This document shows, piece by piece, positions 8,858 through 16,252 of a stretch of DNA of 64,000 nucleotides. The position numbers and the translations under genes were made by a program. Source of the DNA: Turneriella parva DSM 21527 (GTDB lineage: Bacteria > Spirochaetota > Leptospiria > Turneriellales > Turneriellaceae); NCBI RefSeq assembly GCF_000266885.1, contig NC_018020.1, positions 1,178,001 through 1,242,000 on the forward strand, written 5' to 3'. The notes beneath the pieces were generated by a model. That model saw only the letters and a list, made by a program, of their open reading frames with translations, made no database searches and was not told the origin of the DNA. Each line of letters begins with the position of its first letter. Positions within the stretch are counted from its first letter, which is position 1.

Positions 8858-9751
8858 TCCTATGGGATGCCAAATGGTTTTGTACTCTTGAAAGTCAGTG
8901 ATGTAATCGAGCTTCTGCCCTGCATCGCCGTAAAGGTCTTCGGCTGATTTCCATGCCTTTGTACGAATGCGTTTCAGGTTTTCGGTCGCGGCTTTTTCTG
9001 TCTCGATGCGCAGCTCGTTTGAGATGCCGGCGAGGTCGAGCGCGTTGACGTCCATGTGCTGCGCGAGGCCCGGCAAAAGTTCTTTCGCGTAACCGGTCAG
9101 CACATTCACCACACCATGTGTGAGGTCAGATGTCGCCAGCACTTCGGTCATGCTCACGACCACCGCAGGGTTCTCTTCTGAGCAAATCGAAATGACGCTG
9201 TTACCCCCGGCTATGATCGGAGCGATTTGCGAAATAAAACCCAGCACCGGCGCAAACGCAGGCGCTACAGATACAACGACGCCCATCGGTTCGGGTATCG
9301 TAAAATCAAAATATGACCCTGCCACGGGGTTGTGGTTGCCGGCAAGCTGCTGAAACTTGTCGCACCAGCCAGAATACCAGACGAGACGATCAATCGCCGC
9401 ATCGACCTCTTTCGATGCTGCTGCAGCCGAGACACCCGAAACAAGTTTTAGCTCTGAGCTGATTTCGGTCGAACGCGACTCGAGCATTTCTGCCATTCGG
9501 TAGAGAATTTGCCCGCGGTTAAACGCAGTCTTTTTAGACCAGCTGCCGAAAGCCTTGCGCGCCACCTCGACTGCATTGCGCGCATCTTTGCGGCTCGCCT
9601 GCGCAATGTTGGCATAAAACTTACCGGTTTCTTTGGCGGTCAGTGTAAAAGTACGGCCAGATTCAGAACGGGGAAAATCCCCCCCTATAAAAAGTTTCTT
9701 GGTTTTGGCGACCGAAAGGCGCATGTGGGTTTCTTCGGCTACTTCAGGCAT
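8852..9751 (-). CDS. Truncated aldehyde dehydrogenase-like protein lacking the catalytic domain
   Basis: From the ATG at 9751 the product is 299 residues, against about 480 for a complete aldehyde dehydrogenase. The N-terminal NAD-binding part is clear: a KLFIGGDFPRSESGRTF opening, the PEPMGVVVSVAP segment, and SEENPAVVV, which replaces the usual KPSE. After the segment with HMDVNALDLAG the sequence passes directly into a C-terminal tail with DFQEYKTIWHPIG. The usual catalytic cysteine and glutamate region is missing. Short partners of this kind occur beside full-length enzymes in other bacteria, as far as I recall, but no full-length copy is in the window. The open frame upstream of 9751 overlaps the CAP gene and is unlikely to be translated. 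Confidence 0.75.
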   Translation of the reverse strand: MPEVAEETHMRLSVAKTKKLFIGGDFPRSESGRTFTLTAKETGKFYANIAQASRKDARNAVEVARKAFGSWSKKTAFNRGQILYRMAEMLESRSTEISSELKLVSGVSAAAASKEVDAAIDRLVWYSGWCDKFQQLAGNHNPVAGSYFDFTIPEPMGVVVSVAPAFAPVLGFISQIAPIIAGGNSVISICSEENPAVVVSMTEVLATSDLTHGVVNVLTGYAKELLPGLAQHMDVNALDLAGISNELRIETEKAATENLKRIRTKAWKSAEDLYGDAGQKLDYITDFQEYKTIWHPIGT

Positions 9752-9785
9752 GGGTGTACGTGCGCCGACCTGTCGATGCGTCAAA

Positions 9786-10430
9786 TCATTTGCAGAGCGC
9801 AGCCGGGCCTGCGGGGTCAGCCGCGTTACCAAACCACGCAACGGCGTAGCCGCCGTAAATACCGACGCCGAATGCCTGCCATGGCTGCCGCCACATGCCC
9901 GCGTTGATGATGACCTGATTATGTCCGCTCGACCGCTGCCAGAGTGAAAGCGCGCCTTCGGCAGTGATCGACGAACCCGAGCTGCCCGCCGAAACTTCAA
10001 AGCCATTGCCCTGGTACTGCGTCAATTCGCGCGGCTTTTTCCACATGCAGGCGGCCTGGCGGTGGTCTGATGTATAGCAACACCCTGTCCATTTGCCGCC
10101 TGACGACCAGCTGTGCATGTTGCACGAACCGCTCGCCGGCCGCCTGATCGCCAGATCTGCAGCGTGCGTTCGCGCTACAGTTGTCAGCGAAACCGTCGCC
10201 GCGACTGCGGGCAAACCCTTGCTGCGCCGGTAGCTGTTGATCGCGTCGACGAGTTTCTTCTCTTCTGGTGTCATGCAGGCCAAGTTCGGTTGCGTTGAAC
10301 CGGGTCTCGAAGGTGAAGCCTGCGGTAATTCTTTGCCCGTTCGTCTGTACGATGGCTGGCTAACCTGCGCAAAGATCGCAGAGGCGGCAATCACCGAAAC
10401 CATTATTGCTTTTGTGTGGATAAAGTTCAT
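9786..10430 (-). CDS. Secreted CAP (SCP/PR1-like) domain protein
   Basis: The protein has 214 residues with an N-terminal signal peptide (IMVSVIAASAIFAQ). A Pro/Ser-rich linker to about residue 50 precedes a CAP domain. CAP features seen are the helix with LVDAINSYRRSKGLPAV, HAADLA, the CNMHSWSS segment, the GHNQVIINAGMW segment and the final GGYAVAWFG strand. Six or more cysteines in the mature part would form disulfides outside the cytoplasm. Bacterial CAP proteins are of mostly unknown function. It is followed by the truncated aldehyde dehydrogenase and preceded by another secreted protein on the same strand. Confidence 0.85.
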   Translation of the reverse strand: MNFIHTKAIMVSVIAASAIFAQVSQPSYRRTGKELPQASPSRPGSTQPNLACMTPEEKKLVDAINSYRRSKGLPAVAATVSLTTVARTHAADLAIRRPASGSCNMHSWSSGGKWTGCCYTSDHRQAACMWKKPRELTQYQGNGFEVSAGSSGSSITAEGALSLWQRSSGHNQVIINAGMWRQPWQAFGVGIYGGYAVAWFGNAADPAGPAALCK

Positions 10431-10451
10431 CTTTGCATCAACCTCGCCTGT

Positions 10452-11054
10452 TCAAAGCTTTTTCACCGCGGTTATGATTTTGACCTTAAGGTACTCTTTG
10501 CGCGCAAAGAAAAGAACCTCTTTCTCGACGAACGAAAATTCATAGCGTGCAGTTTTTTCGGCAGTGGTCTTCAGCAACTGGTGCGAATTTTCGAAGTTGA
10601 GAATCCAATACAGCGTGGTGGTCTTGCCGTTGGCATCTTCTACCGTGAGCCGTGTATAGGTCGTCGTTGTGGTCTCGGTAATTCGACCTGACACTGTGCC
10701 TTCGAATGCGCCTTCTGAATCACCGGTAAACTTCGCGAGCGTGTCAGGACAGACAGACGCAGCCTCAACGGCAAACAGGTAGCCGAGACGCGTACCATGA
10801 TCGGTGTCGCCGATTTTTTCCATGTCGATATTTTTTTCTGTCTTGAGATATTTTTCAAAGCCTTTGGCGCTTTTGATGACGCAGAGACCAAGCTGCACAT
10901 TGCGCTGCTCTGAATTCTTGAGCTTAGAGGTATCGAGCGCTTCAATGCACTGGCACGACCGTTCGGTGATTGCCCGCAGCGGCTCGATGTGAGTTTCGGC
11001 GCTGAGCGAATAAATACACAAAACCAGCAAACTGATCGCGACTGAGATTCTCAT
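10452..11054 (-). CDS. Small secreted protein of unknown function
   Basis: Starting at the ATG at 11054 (MRISVAIS), the product is 200 residues with a signal peptide ending near YSLSA. The mature part has conserved-looking cysteines (CQCIEAL early, then single cysteines in the middle) and a C-terminal half rich in Thr with predicted strands. No family is recognised. An ATG five codons upstream is also possible. It lies 21 bases upstream of the CAP gene on the same strand, so the two secreted proteins may be co-transcribed. Confidence 0.6.
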   Translation of the reverse strand: MRISVAISLLVLCIYSLSAETHIEPLRAITERSCQCIEALDTSKLKNSEQRNVQLGLCVIKSAKGFEKYLKTEKNIDMEKIGDTDHGTRLGYLFAVEAASVCPDTLAKFTGDSEGAFEGTVSGRITETTTTTYTRLTVEDANGKTTTLYWILNFENSHQLLKTTAEKTARYEFSFVEKEVLFFARKEYLKVKIITAVKKL

Positions 11055-11134
11055 AGCAGCAGTTGGCAAACGCGTTTAGGCGCGTCAAGTATGCTACGTG
11101 CACTGACCGACACTCGCGCTATCACGGGCGTCGT

Positions 11135-12520
11135 TCAATAATCTACAGCAACGCCTTCGAGCACCGCGAACGACTGAAACACGGTCTCTGAAAACGTCGG
11201 GTGCGGAAATATAGCGTTCAGAAAATCATCGGCCAGAAGTTCAGAGCCCATCGCGAGCGAGACCTGGCCGATAAGTTCGGCTGCGTTCTCACCGACAATC
11301 TGCGCGCCCAAAATTTCTCCGGTTGCTGCATCGGTGAAGACGCGGCTAAAGCCGCTTTGCTCTGCAGCCGCGAGCGCCATGCCCGAGGCAATCCACGGAA
11401 ACTCGCCGGTCTTGAAGGCACGCTTGCTGTCGCTGAGTTGTTTCTCGTTCATGCCAATCGTCGCAACCTGCGGTGAAGTATAAATACACCCGGGTATCTC
11501 ACCGAGAGCATGTGGTTTTTTACCGGCGATCAGTTCGGCAACATAGACACCCTGGTGTGCCGCTCGGTGCGCGAGCAGTTTTCCCGGGGTTGCGTCGCCG
11601 ATTGCATAGATGCTCTGAGCCTTCGTTCGCAGGTTCGCGTCGATTGCCACAAACCTGCGATCGTCGAGAATACCCATCGTCTCGACACCGAGGTTCTCGG
11701 TATTCGGCTGCACGCCGATCGCAACGAGTGCCGCTTCGGCCTCGACCTTCAGCTCTTTGCCGTCGCTGCCTTTCAGAACAAACTGCACGGCAGTGTTTGT
11801 TTCAGTGCTCGAGAGAATCTGCGCACCTTCAAATATCTGCATACCGCGCTGCTCAAGGGCTTTTCTTAGGTGCGATGCAACCTTGAGGTCGTCGTTCGGC
11901 AGAATGTGCGGCGCCATTTCGATCAGCGTGACCTTGCTGCCGAGGCACTGGTAAAAATCGGCGAACTCGAGCCCGATCGCACCACCACCAATCACGACGA
12001 GAGTTTTCGGCAGCTCTTTCTGCACGAGCGCATCGCGGTATTGCCACACACGTTTCGAAAACGGCAGCTGCGGCAGCGCGCGGGCTCGGGCGCCGACTGC
12101 AATGCACGCATGTTTGAAAGTGACGTCGCGCTTTTCTGAACCCTGCGTCACCCTGAGCTGCGTTGACGAAGTAAATGCCGCACTGCCTTCGATCAGCGTA
12201 ACACCGTATTTCTTAAAGAGAGATTTGATGCCGTTTTGCAGGCGGTTTGCGACTGCACGTGAACGCTCAATGATTTCGGGCAGGTTGCCCTCGACGGTAC
12301 CCGTGACCTTGAGGCCAAGCTTGCCCGAATGCAGTTTATGCAACAGGTGTGCCGAAGAGAGCAACGCTTTTGTGGGTATGCACCCCCAGTTGAGGCAGAC
12401 ACCACCTGCGCTTTCTTTTTCGACTACGGCAGTTTTTAGACCGAGCTGCGCCGCGCGAATTGCAGAGCTATATCCGCCCGGGCCCGCGCCAATTACCACA
12501 TAGTCGAAGTTTTCAGCCAT
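11135..12520 (-). CDS. lpdA: Dihydrolipoyl dehydrogenase (E3)
   Basis: This flavoenzyme reoxidises dihydrolipoyl groups of 2-oxoacid dehydrogenase complexes with NAD+. The chosen ATG (12520) gives 461 residues, starting just before the FAD-binding GAGPGGYSSAI. The redox-active disulfide motif GGVCLNWGCIPTKAL follows near residue 40. An NAD-binding GGGAIGLEFADF lies mid-protein, AIGDATPG marks the second FAD contact, and the C-terminal HPTFSE carries the catalytic histidine and glutamate. The open frame continues 27 codons upstream, but that stretch overlaps the divergent PAP2 gene and lacks the fold. No E1 or E2 genes are nearby. Confidence 0.95.
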   Translation of the reverse strand: MAENFDYVVIGAGPGGYSSAIRAAQLGLKTAVVEKESAGGVCLNWGCIPTKALLSSAHLLHKLHSGKLGLKVTGTVEGNLPEIIERSRAVANRLQNGIKSLFKKYGVTLIEGSAAFTSSTQLRVTQGSEKRDVTFKHACIAVGARARALPQLPFSKRVWQYRDALVQKELPKTLVVIGGGAIGLEFADFYQCLGSKVTLIEMAPHILPNDDLKVASHLRKALEQRGMQIFEGAQILSSTETNTAVQFVLKGSDGKELKVEAEAALVAIGVQPNTENLGVETMGILDDRRFVAIDANLRTKAQSIYAIGDATPGKLLAHRAAHQGVYVAELIAGKKPHALGEIPGCIYTSPQVATIGMNEKQLSDSKRAFKTGEFPWIASGMALAAAEQSGFSRVFTDAATGEILGAQIVGENAAELIGQVSLAMGSELLADDFLNAIFPHPTFSETVFQSFAVLEGVAVDY

Positions 12521-12578
12521 GCAACATTCGGCAAATGCCTTGCGCGCAGACAAGTGACTTTGCATTTGCCGGGAAACC

Positions 12579-13109
12579 ATGTTTCTGATCGATCTCGACA
12601 AACGTGTATTTGAATACCTGACGTTATGGGCAAACCCGCCGTGGCTATCGGCAGTCTGTGAAAAACTTGGCGATTGGTCGACCTACACGATACCCGCGAT
12701 CACTTTCTGCGCGCTCTATTACTGGCTAAACAGCCCGCGGTTTCTGCGCTTTTTGCTCGTGCTGATTGTCATTCTTGTGGCGAGCGAGGCGACTGCCCAG
12801 CTCATCAAGCACCTCGTCGCGCGCCCCAGACCCGCGATCGAATGGCTGATTTATGTCGACCCGAAGGCTCTCAGCTTTCCCTCGGCGCACGCCGTGAACA
12901 CGATGGCACTTGCTTTTTTGCTCTCGCGCTGGTTCGAAAAGAGCATTCTCTGGTATCTGCCGATTCCCGTTATCATCGGCGCCTCACGCGTTCTGGCAAA
13001 CTACCACTACCCGCTCGATGTCATAGGGGGATGGATAATCGGATACTCAGTTGCCGCCGTGTTTTGGGGGCTCCTTGCAAAAATCTGGTCACGCCGCCCC
13101 GCGGCATGA
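12579..13109 (+). CDS. PAP2-family membrane phosphatase
   Basis: The protein has 176 residues with about five transmembrane segments. All three phosphatase motifs are visible: KHLVARPRP near 83-91, PSAHAVN near 104-110 (PSAH in place of the common PSGH), and SRVLANYHYPLDVIGG near 138-153, with the catalytic histidine and aspartate. Relatives dephosphorylate undecaprenyl pyrophosphate, phosphatidic acid or phosphatidylglycerophosphate; the substrate here is open. The gene is divergent from lpdA. Its stop codon lies inside a strong hairpin terminator. Confidence 0.88.
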   Translation: MFLIDLDKRVFEYLTLWANPPWLSAVCEKLGDWSTYTIPAITFCALYYWLNSPRFLRFLLVLIVILVASEATAQLIKHLVARPRPAIEWLIYVDPKALSFPSAHAVNTMALAFLLSRWFEKSILWYLPIPVIIGASRVLANYHYPLDVIGGWIIGYSVAAVFWGLLAKIWSRRPAA

Positions 13110-13122
13110 CCAGATTTTTGCA
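13076..13122 (+). terminator. Strong hairpin terminator overlapping the PAP2 stop codon
   Basis: Arms 13076-13091 and 13107-13122 are exact complements. After one mismatch they continue with a 5-bp inner stem around the loop CCC. The TGA stop is the first triplet of the right arm. The right arm contains five T bases. The last codons of the gene therefore form half of the terminator. Confidence 0.75.
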
Positions 13123-13273
13123 TTTTGCTTTACACCATGTGCGCCGCACAAAACTTGTGCACAGAAACACTGCACCGCAAGATGTAGTGGAATTAAAAGT
13201 GGTAACCGAGGGAGCGGCACGAAGGGACATTCGTGTCCGCCGCCCCCAGATACGTGTACCAAAGGAGCTTAAA

Positions 13274-13597
13274 ATGGAACAAGGTGTAAATAAAGTCGTC
13301 AGCTTCGGTATCGGAGCATTTGAATCAGCACGCACTAGCGCTGAATCGCTTCTCAAGAACCTCGAAGTTGAAATCAACGCGCTGATCGCTTCAGGCGAGT
13401 CAGTACAATCAGAAAATGCTGTGAAAGTGCGCAGCGCAGTGACCAACGCATCGGCGAAGATCTCGACGCTCGTTGACCAGGCAAAGGCACAGTACACAGA
13501 CCTGAGCGCAAAAGCGCAAAAGGCAATTGCTGACCTGCAGGCAAAGGCAAGCGAACTCGCTGCTAAGCTCCCAGGTTCAAAACAAGAAGCCGCCTAA
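13274..13597 (+). CDS. Phasin-like small coiled-coil protein
   Basis: The product has 107 residues starting at an ATG preceded by AAAGGAGCTTAAA, an excellent ribosome-binding site. The long open frame that extends upstream into the PAP2 gene is not real. The sequence is almost entirely helical and rich in Ala, Lys, Glu and Ser, with a central AKISTLVDQAKAQYTDL helix and an AAKLP ending. This composition and length fit the phasin or phasin-related group, which coats polyhydroxyalkanoate granules, but the resemblance is compositional and no granule genes are nearby. The stop codon is within a perfect hairpin. Confidence 0.65.
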   Translation: MEQGVNKVVSFGIGAFESARTSAESLLKNLEVEINALIASGESVQSENAVKVRSAVTNASAKISTLVDQAKAQYTDLSAKAQKAIADLQAKASELAAKLPGSKQEAA

Positions 13598-13626
13598 TCT
13601 ATTCCCAACGGGGAATAGATTAGGCG
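13591..13626. repeat. Perfect 16-bp hairpin over the phasin-like stop codon
   Basis: Arms 13591-13606 and 13611-13626 are exact complements around the loop AACG. The TAA stop (13595-13597) is inside the left arm. No T-tract follows directly; a larger branched palindrome starts at the same base where this one ends. Confidence 0.85.
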
Positions 13627-13737
13627 GGCAGGCCGCCGGATCCCAAAAAGCGGAAAGCAGCGGAGCGCTTTAGCAGTCGTTTGGCTCTGCAAACGACGAG
13701 GCTTTTCGCTTTTTGGGAATCAATCCGGCGCCTGCCC
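13626..13737. repeat. Branched 112-bp palindrome (element A)
   Basis: The outer arms 13626-13640 and 13724-13737 pair with one bulged base. The next stem, 13641-13652 with 13707-13718, includes a CCCAAAAAGCG run. A central 8-bp hairpin, 13676-13683 with 13690-13697, closes the structure. No coding sequence is seen. The flanks do not show obvious target duplications. It could be a mobile palindromic element or an RNA structure. Confidence 0.75.
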
Positions 13738-13744
13738 AAGAATT

Positions 13745-13772
13745 AAAAAAAGCCGCGAAAGCGGCTTTTTTT
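13745..13772. terminator. Bidirectional intrinsic terminator
   Basis: A 12-bp stem with a GAAA tetraloop has an A7 run on the left and a T7 run on the right. It is correctly placed to stop transcription of the phasin-like gene from the left and of the cheX gene from the right; the cheX stop codon is at 13771-13773. Confidence 0.9.
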
Positions 13773-14232
13773 ACGTTAGACCAATTATTAAATTCGCTGC
13801 ATGACCCTTCCAGGTCATGGGAATCACCAGCGTCGGCTCAGCCAAAACAAACTTAAACTCTTCGGGCTCACCGACAACAACCGTCGGCACTGAAATATCA
13901 AAACCACTGCCAAAATGCGTGCGCGCATTGCCCGAAATCGTGTTCGCCATTTCTGCGATCATGGGTATCAGGTCTTCGTCGCTTTCGGCTGTGCTGCCCA
14001 AAACGACCTGCACTAAATCTTCAACCACGGGTTTTTCGCAGGTGATTACGAGGCCACCGCGGTGGCTACCTGAAATACCGATGTGGCCCGAATAGGCCAG
14101 CAAAGGATGCTTCTGCGACTTTGCGTCAAGATTGTAAGGCACCCCAAATTCAGGCTTGGGAGCACCCAAAGATGTGAAATATTCAGAGGTTGAACTCAAG
14201 AGCGCAGAGATATCGCTGTCGCTCAGGCGCAT
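13771..14232 (-). CDS. CheX-family protein (second of a tandem pair)
   Basis: The protein has 153 residues and shows the CheC/CheX/FliY fold signatures: an EMANTISGNARTHFG segment near residue 92-106, followed by strands with FDISVPTVVVGEP. CheX of Thermotoga and Borrelia is a CheY-P phosphatase; its catalytic ExxN signature fits EMAN here. The N-terminal 50 residues hold a YSGHIGISGSHRGGL strand pair that is shared with its neighbour. It ends 5 bases before the start side of the paralogue at 14238 and is the last gene of a CheY-CheX-CheX cluster. Confidence 0.82.
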   Translation of the reverse strand: MRLSDSDISALLSSTSEYFTSLGAPKPEFGVPYNLDAKSQKHPLLAYSGHIGISGSHRGGLVITCEKPVVEDLVQVVLGSTAESDEDLIPMIAEMANTISGNARTHFGSGFDISVPTVVVGEPEEFKFVLAEPTLVIPMTWKGHAANLIIGLT

Positions 14233-14237
14233 TGCGG

Positions 14238-14684
14238 TTAATCTATCCCCACTACGAGATATGCCTGAAAACCTTTCCAGTTAATCGGCAGCACGACGAC
14301 GGGTGTGCGCAAGACGATGCGAAAGTTTGACGGCTTGCCCTTAAAGATTGTTGGTACAGAAATATTGAAGTCAGAACCAAACGAAGTTCGCGCGTTACCG
14401 CCAATCGTATTGGCTATTTCGCCGATCATGTCAAAGATCGACTGGTCGTCGACTTCATCGGTTAAAAGAATCTTGCGGGTAATTTCGGCGAGCATCTCGC
14501 GCGGGCAGGTGATGTATAACCCGCCCCGGCGGTTGCCCGAAATGCCAATGTGGCCCGAATAGTCGAGCAGCAGCTGCTCGGGGCCTTTCGTGTAAGGGAT
14601 ACCCAGTTCGGCTTTTTCACCGGTGACCTCAGCGAAGTAAGAGATCGTACCGTTGATAAAAACCTGTATTTCTTCTTGCTTCAT
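14238..14684 (-). CDS. CheX-family protein (first of a tandem pair)
   Basis: The protein has 148 residues and is a clear paralogue of the next gene, sharing DYSGHIGISGNRRGGL and GEIANTIGGNARTSFG. The ExxN catalytic signature is present as EIAN. The function expected from the family is dephosphorylation of a CheY-type response regulator. The gene for such a regulator ends 3 bases upstream, so the partner is probably the adjacent protein. The two paralogues may form a heterodimer or act on different receivers. Confidence 0.82.
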   Translation of the reverse strand: MKQEEIQVFINGTISYFAEVTGEKAELGIPYTKGPEQLLLDYSGHIGISGNRRGGLYITCPREMLAEITRKILLTDEVDDQSIFDMIGEIANTIGGNARTSFGSDFNISVPTIFKGKPSNFRIVLRTPVVVLPINWKGFQAYLVVGID

Positions 14685-14687
14685 TTA

Positions 14688-15047
14688 TCAGTCGGCGACT
14701 ACCTGATCGAATGCCTCTTTGATGCTCTCGGGCGTAAACGGTTTGCCGAGAAAACTGCGTGCGCCTTTCTTGAGCGCTTCGAGTGCAGTTGCTTCATCTT
14801 TGAGCGCCGAAACAACCATGACCTTCACGTCAGGCTTGATCTTCAGTAGTTCTTCAAGGCACTGTAGCCCATCCATTTCGGGCATGGTGATGTCGAGAGT
14901 CACGACATCGGGCAGCGTGGTCTTGAAGAGCTCAACTGCCTGTTTGCCGTCACCGGCAGTGCCAACAATCTCGATACCCGCGCCGGCAAGATATTTCTCG
15001 ATCGCTTTGCGCATGATACTCGAGTCATCAACAATCATCAGCTTCAT
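14688..15047 (-). CDS. cheY: Single-domain CheY-like response regulator
   Basis: The ATG at 15047 follows AAGGTGAGCCT, a good ribosome-binding site, and gives a receiver of 119 residues. Key positions are present: the acidic pair in VDDSS near residues 6-8, the phosphoacceptor in LDITMPEMDG near 52, the VVSA threonine/serine switch position and the lysine in GKPF near 104. There is no output domain. It heads a three-gene cluster with two CheX proteins. The longer open frame upstream to 15215 is not receiver-like and is unlikely to be translated. Confidence 0.92.
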   Translation of the reverse strand: MKLMIVDDSSIMRKAIEKYLAGAGIEIVGTAGDGKQAVELFKTTLPDVVTLDITMPEMDGLQCLEELLKIKPDVKVMVVSALKDEATALEALKKGARSFLGKPFTPESIKEAFDQVVAD

Positions 15048-15215
15048 AGGCTCACCTTGAGGCTTTGCCAGTGCCGTCACGTGTTTTTCACCAACCAGGT
15101 GCACCGGGCGCATAAATGAGGATCGATAACCGTGAACAATCATGAACGGCATCTCGAGACATAACGCAGGCGCAACAGGTTCTTGCCACCGTGTACGGGT
15201 CTGTTCGTCTGTCAC

Positions 15216-15779
15216 ATGGCAGAGAGCAACGATAAAGAATTTTTCGGTCCGCTATACCCCCTGATCGGCGTTTGGCAGGGCGACAACGGCATGGATGTCT
15301 CACCAGAACCCGACGGAGAAGAGATGTCGCCCTATTTTGAGACGATCACCATCGCGCCAGTCGGCGATGCTACCAACGCCGAAGAGCAGACCCTTGTGTG
15401 TGTGTCTTATACGCAGGTGGTGAGCCGCAAATCGACCGGCCAGGTTTTTCACCACCAGATCGGCTACTTCTACTTTGAAAAGAAAACCGGCGAGGTGCTG
15501 TATTCACTCACCATACCCCGTGCAGTGTCTGTGCTGGCAAAGGGCAAGGCAACGGTATCGGGCAGCAAGACAGAGATCAGCGTGCATGCCGACGCAGCCG
15601 ACAAGAACTATGGCATTCTTGAATCCTCATTTATGAGCGCCAAGGCTTCGACCCGCGCGTTCGACATGAAACTTAACGTCGATGGCGACACCATGAGCTA
15701 TTCGATGACAACCAGCGTCGACATCTATGGCAAAAAGAGTTTCGCACACACAGACGAGAACTCACTCAAGCGCAAGTGA
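15216..15779 (+). CDS. Nitrobindin-like (FABP-like, heme-binding) beta-barrel protein
   Basis: From the ATG at 15216 the product is 187 residues without a signal peptide. The opening LYPLIGVWQGDNGMD resembles the start of nitrobindin/THAP4-type barrels, and the rest is a series of strands with HHQIGYFYFEKKTGEV in the middle. A late histidine (SFAHTDEN) is at about the place where these proteins have the heme ligand, but I cannot align it with certainty. Family members bind heme and react with nitric oxide or peroxynitrite. Heme binding here is inferred. Confidence 0.6.
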   Translation: MAESNDKEFFGPLYPLIGVWQGDNGMDVSPEPDGEEMSPYFETITIAPVGDATNAEEQTLVCVSYTQVVSRKSTGQVFHHQIGYFYFEKKTGEVLYSLTIPRAVSVLAKGKATVSGSKTEISVHADAADKNYGILESSFMSAKASTRAFDMKLNVDGDTMSYSMTTSVDIYGKKSFAHTDENSLKRK

Positions 15780-15793
15780 TTTGCGCGGGCTCA

Positions 15794-16005
15794 GTGACAA
15801 GGCGGGAACTCGCGAAGCATAACACGCAAGGCGCATTTTCTTGGCTATGCGAATTGCGATGCCGCCAAGGGCGGCAAATCAGCGCAAATTCGGGCGGCTT
15901 TGCGCCCCTCGCATAGCGAATCGCTTCGATTCGCGGAGGAATTTGCTTTGATTAGCAGTTCGCATGGGCAAGAAAATGCGCGTCAGCGAGTTCCCGCCTG
16001 GTCAC
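15794..16005. repeat. Branched 212-bp palindrome (element B), MITE-like
   Basis: The outer arms 15794-15813 and 15986-16005 match in 19 of 20 positions as inverted repeats. A second pair, 15831-15853 with 15959-15981, matches in 21 of 23. Between them lie short perfect hairpins, for example 15861-15875 (GCCGCC/GGCGGC) and 15916-15934 (GCGAATCG/CGATTCGC, 3-nt loop). No open frame of note is inside. Terminal inverted repeats and size fit a miniature inverted-repeat element, but direct flanking repeats are not evident. It fills most of the 473-base gap between the nitrobindin-like and yceI genes. Confidence 0.75.
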
Positions 16006-16045
16006 CTAAATATCCTGCTGCCTGTCGCAACATTTTTCGCCACAT

Positions 16046-16059
16046 CTCATTGCAATGAG
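16046..16059. promoter_or_regulatory. Perfect 14-bp palindrome, possible operator
   Basis: CTCATTGCAATGAG is a perfect palindrome lying 194 bases before the yceI start. Its size is like that of a dimeric repressor site. No matching copy was noticed elsewhere in the window and no regulator can be assigned. Confidence 0.25.
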
Positions 16060-16186
16060 TACATTGCCAGTGTCTGTAGCAGCGCATGAATTTTGGTTTT
16101 ATTTGGGGAGCTTTGACAATCCTCAGCTAATGCAAAAACTCATGCAGGCCTCAGACAAAGCGTACGTGCTGTCGGGAGAGTCGTGA
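16055..16186 (+). CDS. Candidate 43-residue small protein
   Basis: An ATG-to-TGA frame of 43 residues lies in the gap before yceI. Its composition looks protein-like, with the segments HEFWFYLGSFDNPQ and LMQKLMQASDKAYVL and few repeated or low-complexity stretches. There is no clear Shine-Dalgarno sequence, and the start lies inside a perfect 14-bp palindrome (16046-16059). No homologue is known to me. It may be a remnant of a longer gene. Confidence 0.3.
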   Translation: MSTLPVSVAAHEFWFYLGSFDNPQLMQKLMQASDKAYVLSGES

Positions 16187-16252
16187 ACTGCTGCATTGCA
16201 GGCAAGGCGATGATTTGGTCAGCCGGCGCAATTAACATTTAAGAGGCTAACT

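Noticed and set aside
9752-10006. Extended N-terminus of the aldehyde dehydrogenase-like protein
   Set aside because: The stretch is Arg/Ser-rich antisense-like sequence overlapping the CAP gene, and the domain begins after 9751.
12674-13273. Long plus-strand N-terminal extension of the phasin-like protein
   Set aside because: It overlaps the PAP2 gene in another frame and the ATG at 13274 has a strong ribosome-binding site.
13626-13785. Integron attC site, because of a long imperfect palindrome and a nearby GTTAGAC
   Set aside because: The GTTAGAC lies outside the palindrome, inside the cheX coding end, and the opposite core site and cassette structure are missing.
16113-16141. TTGACA promoter box upstream of yceI
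   Set aside because: No acceptable -10 hexamer was found at 16-18 bases from it, and the site lies within the candidate small reading frame.
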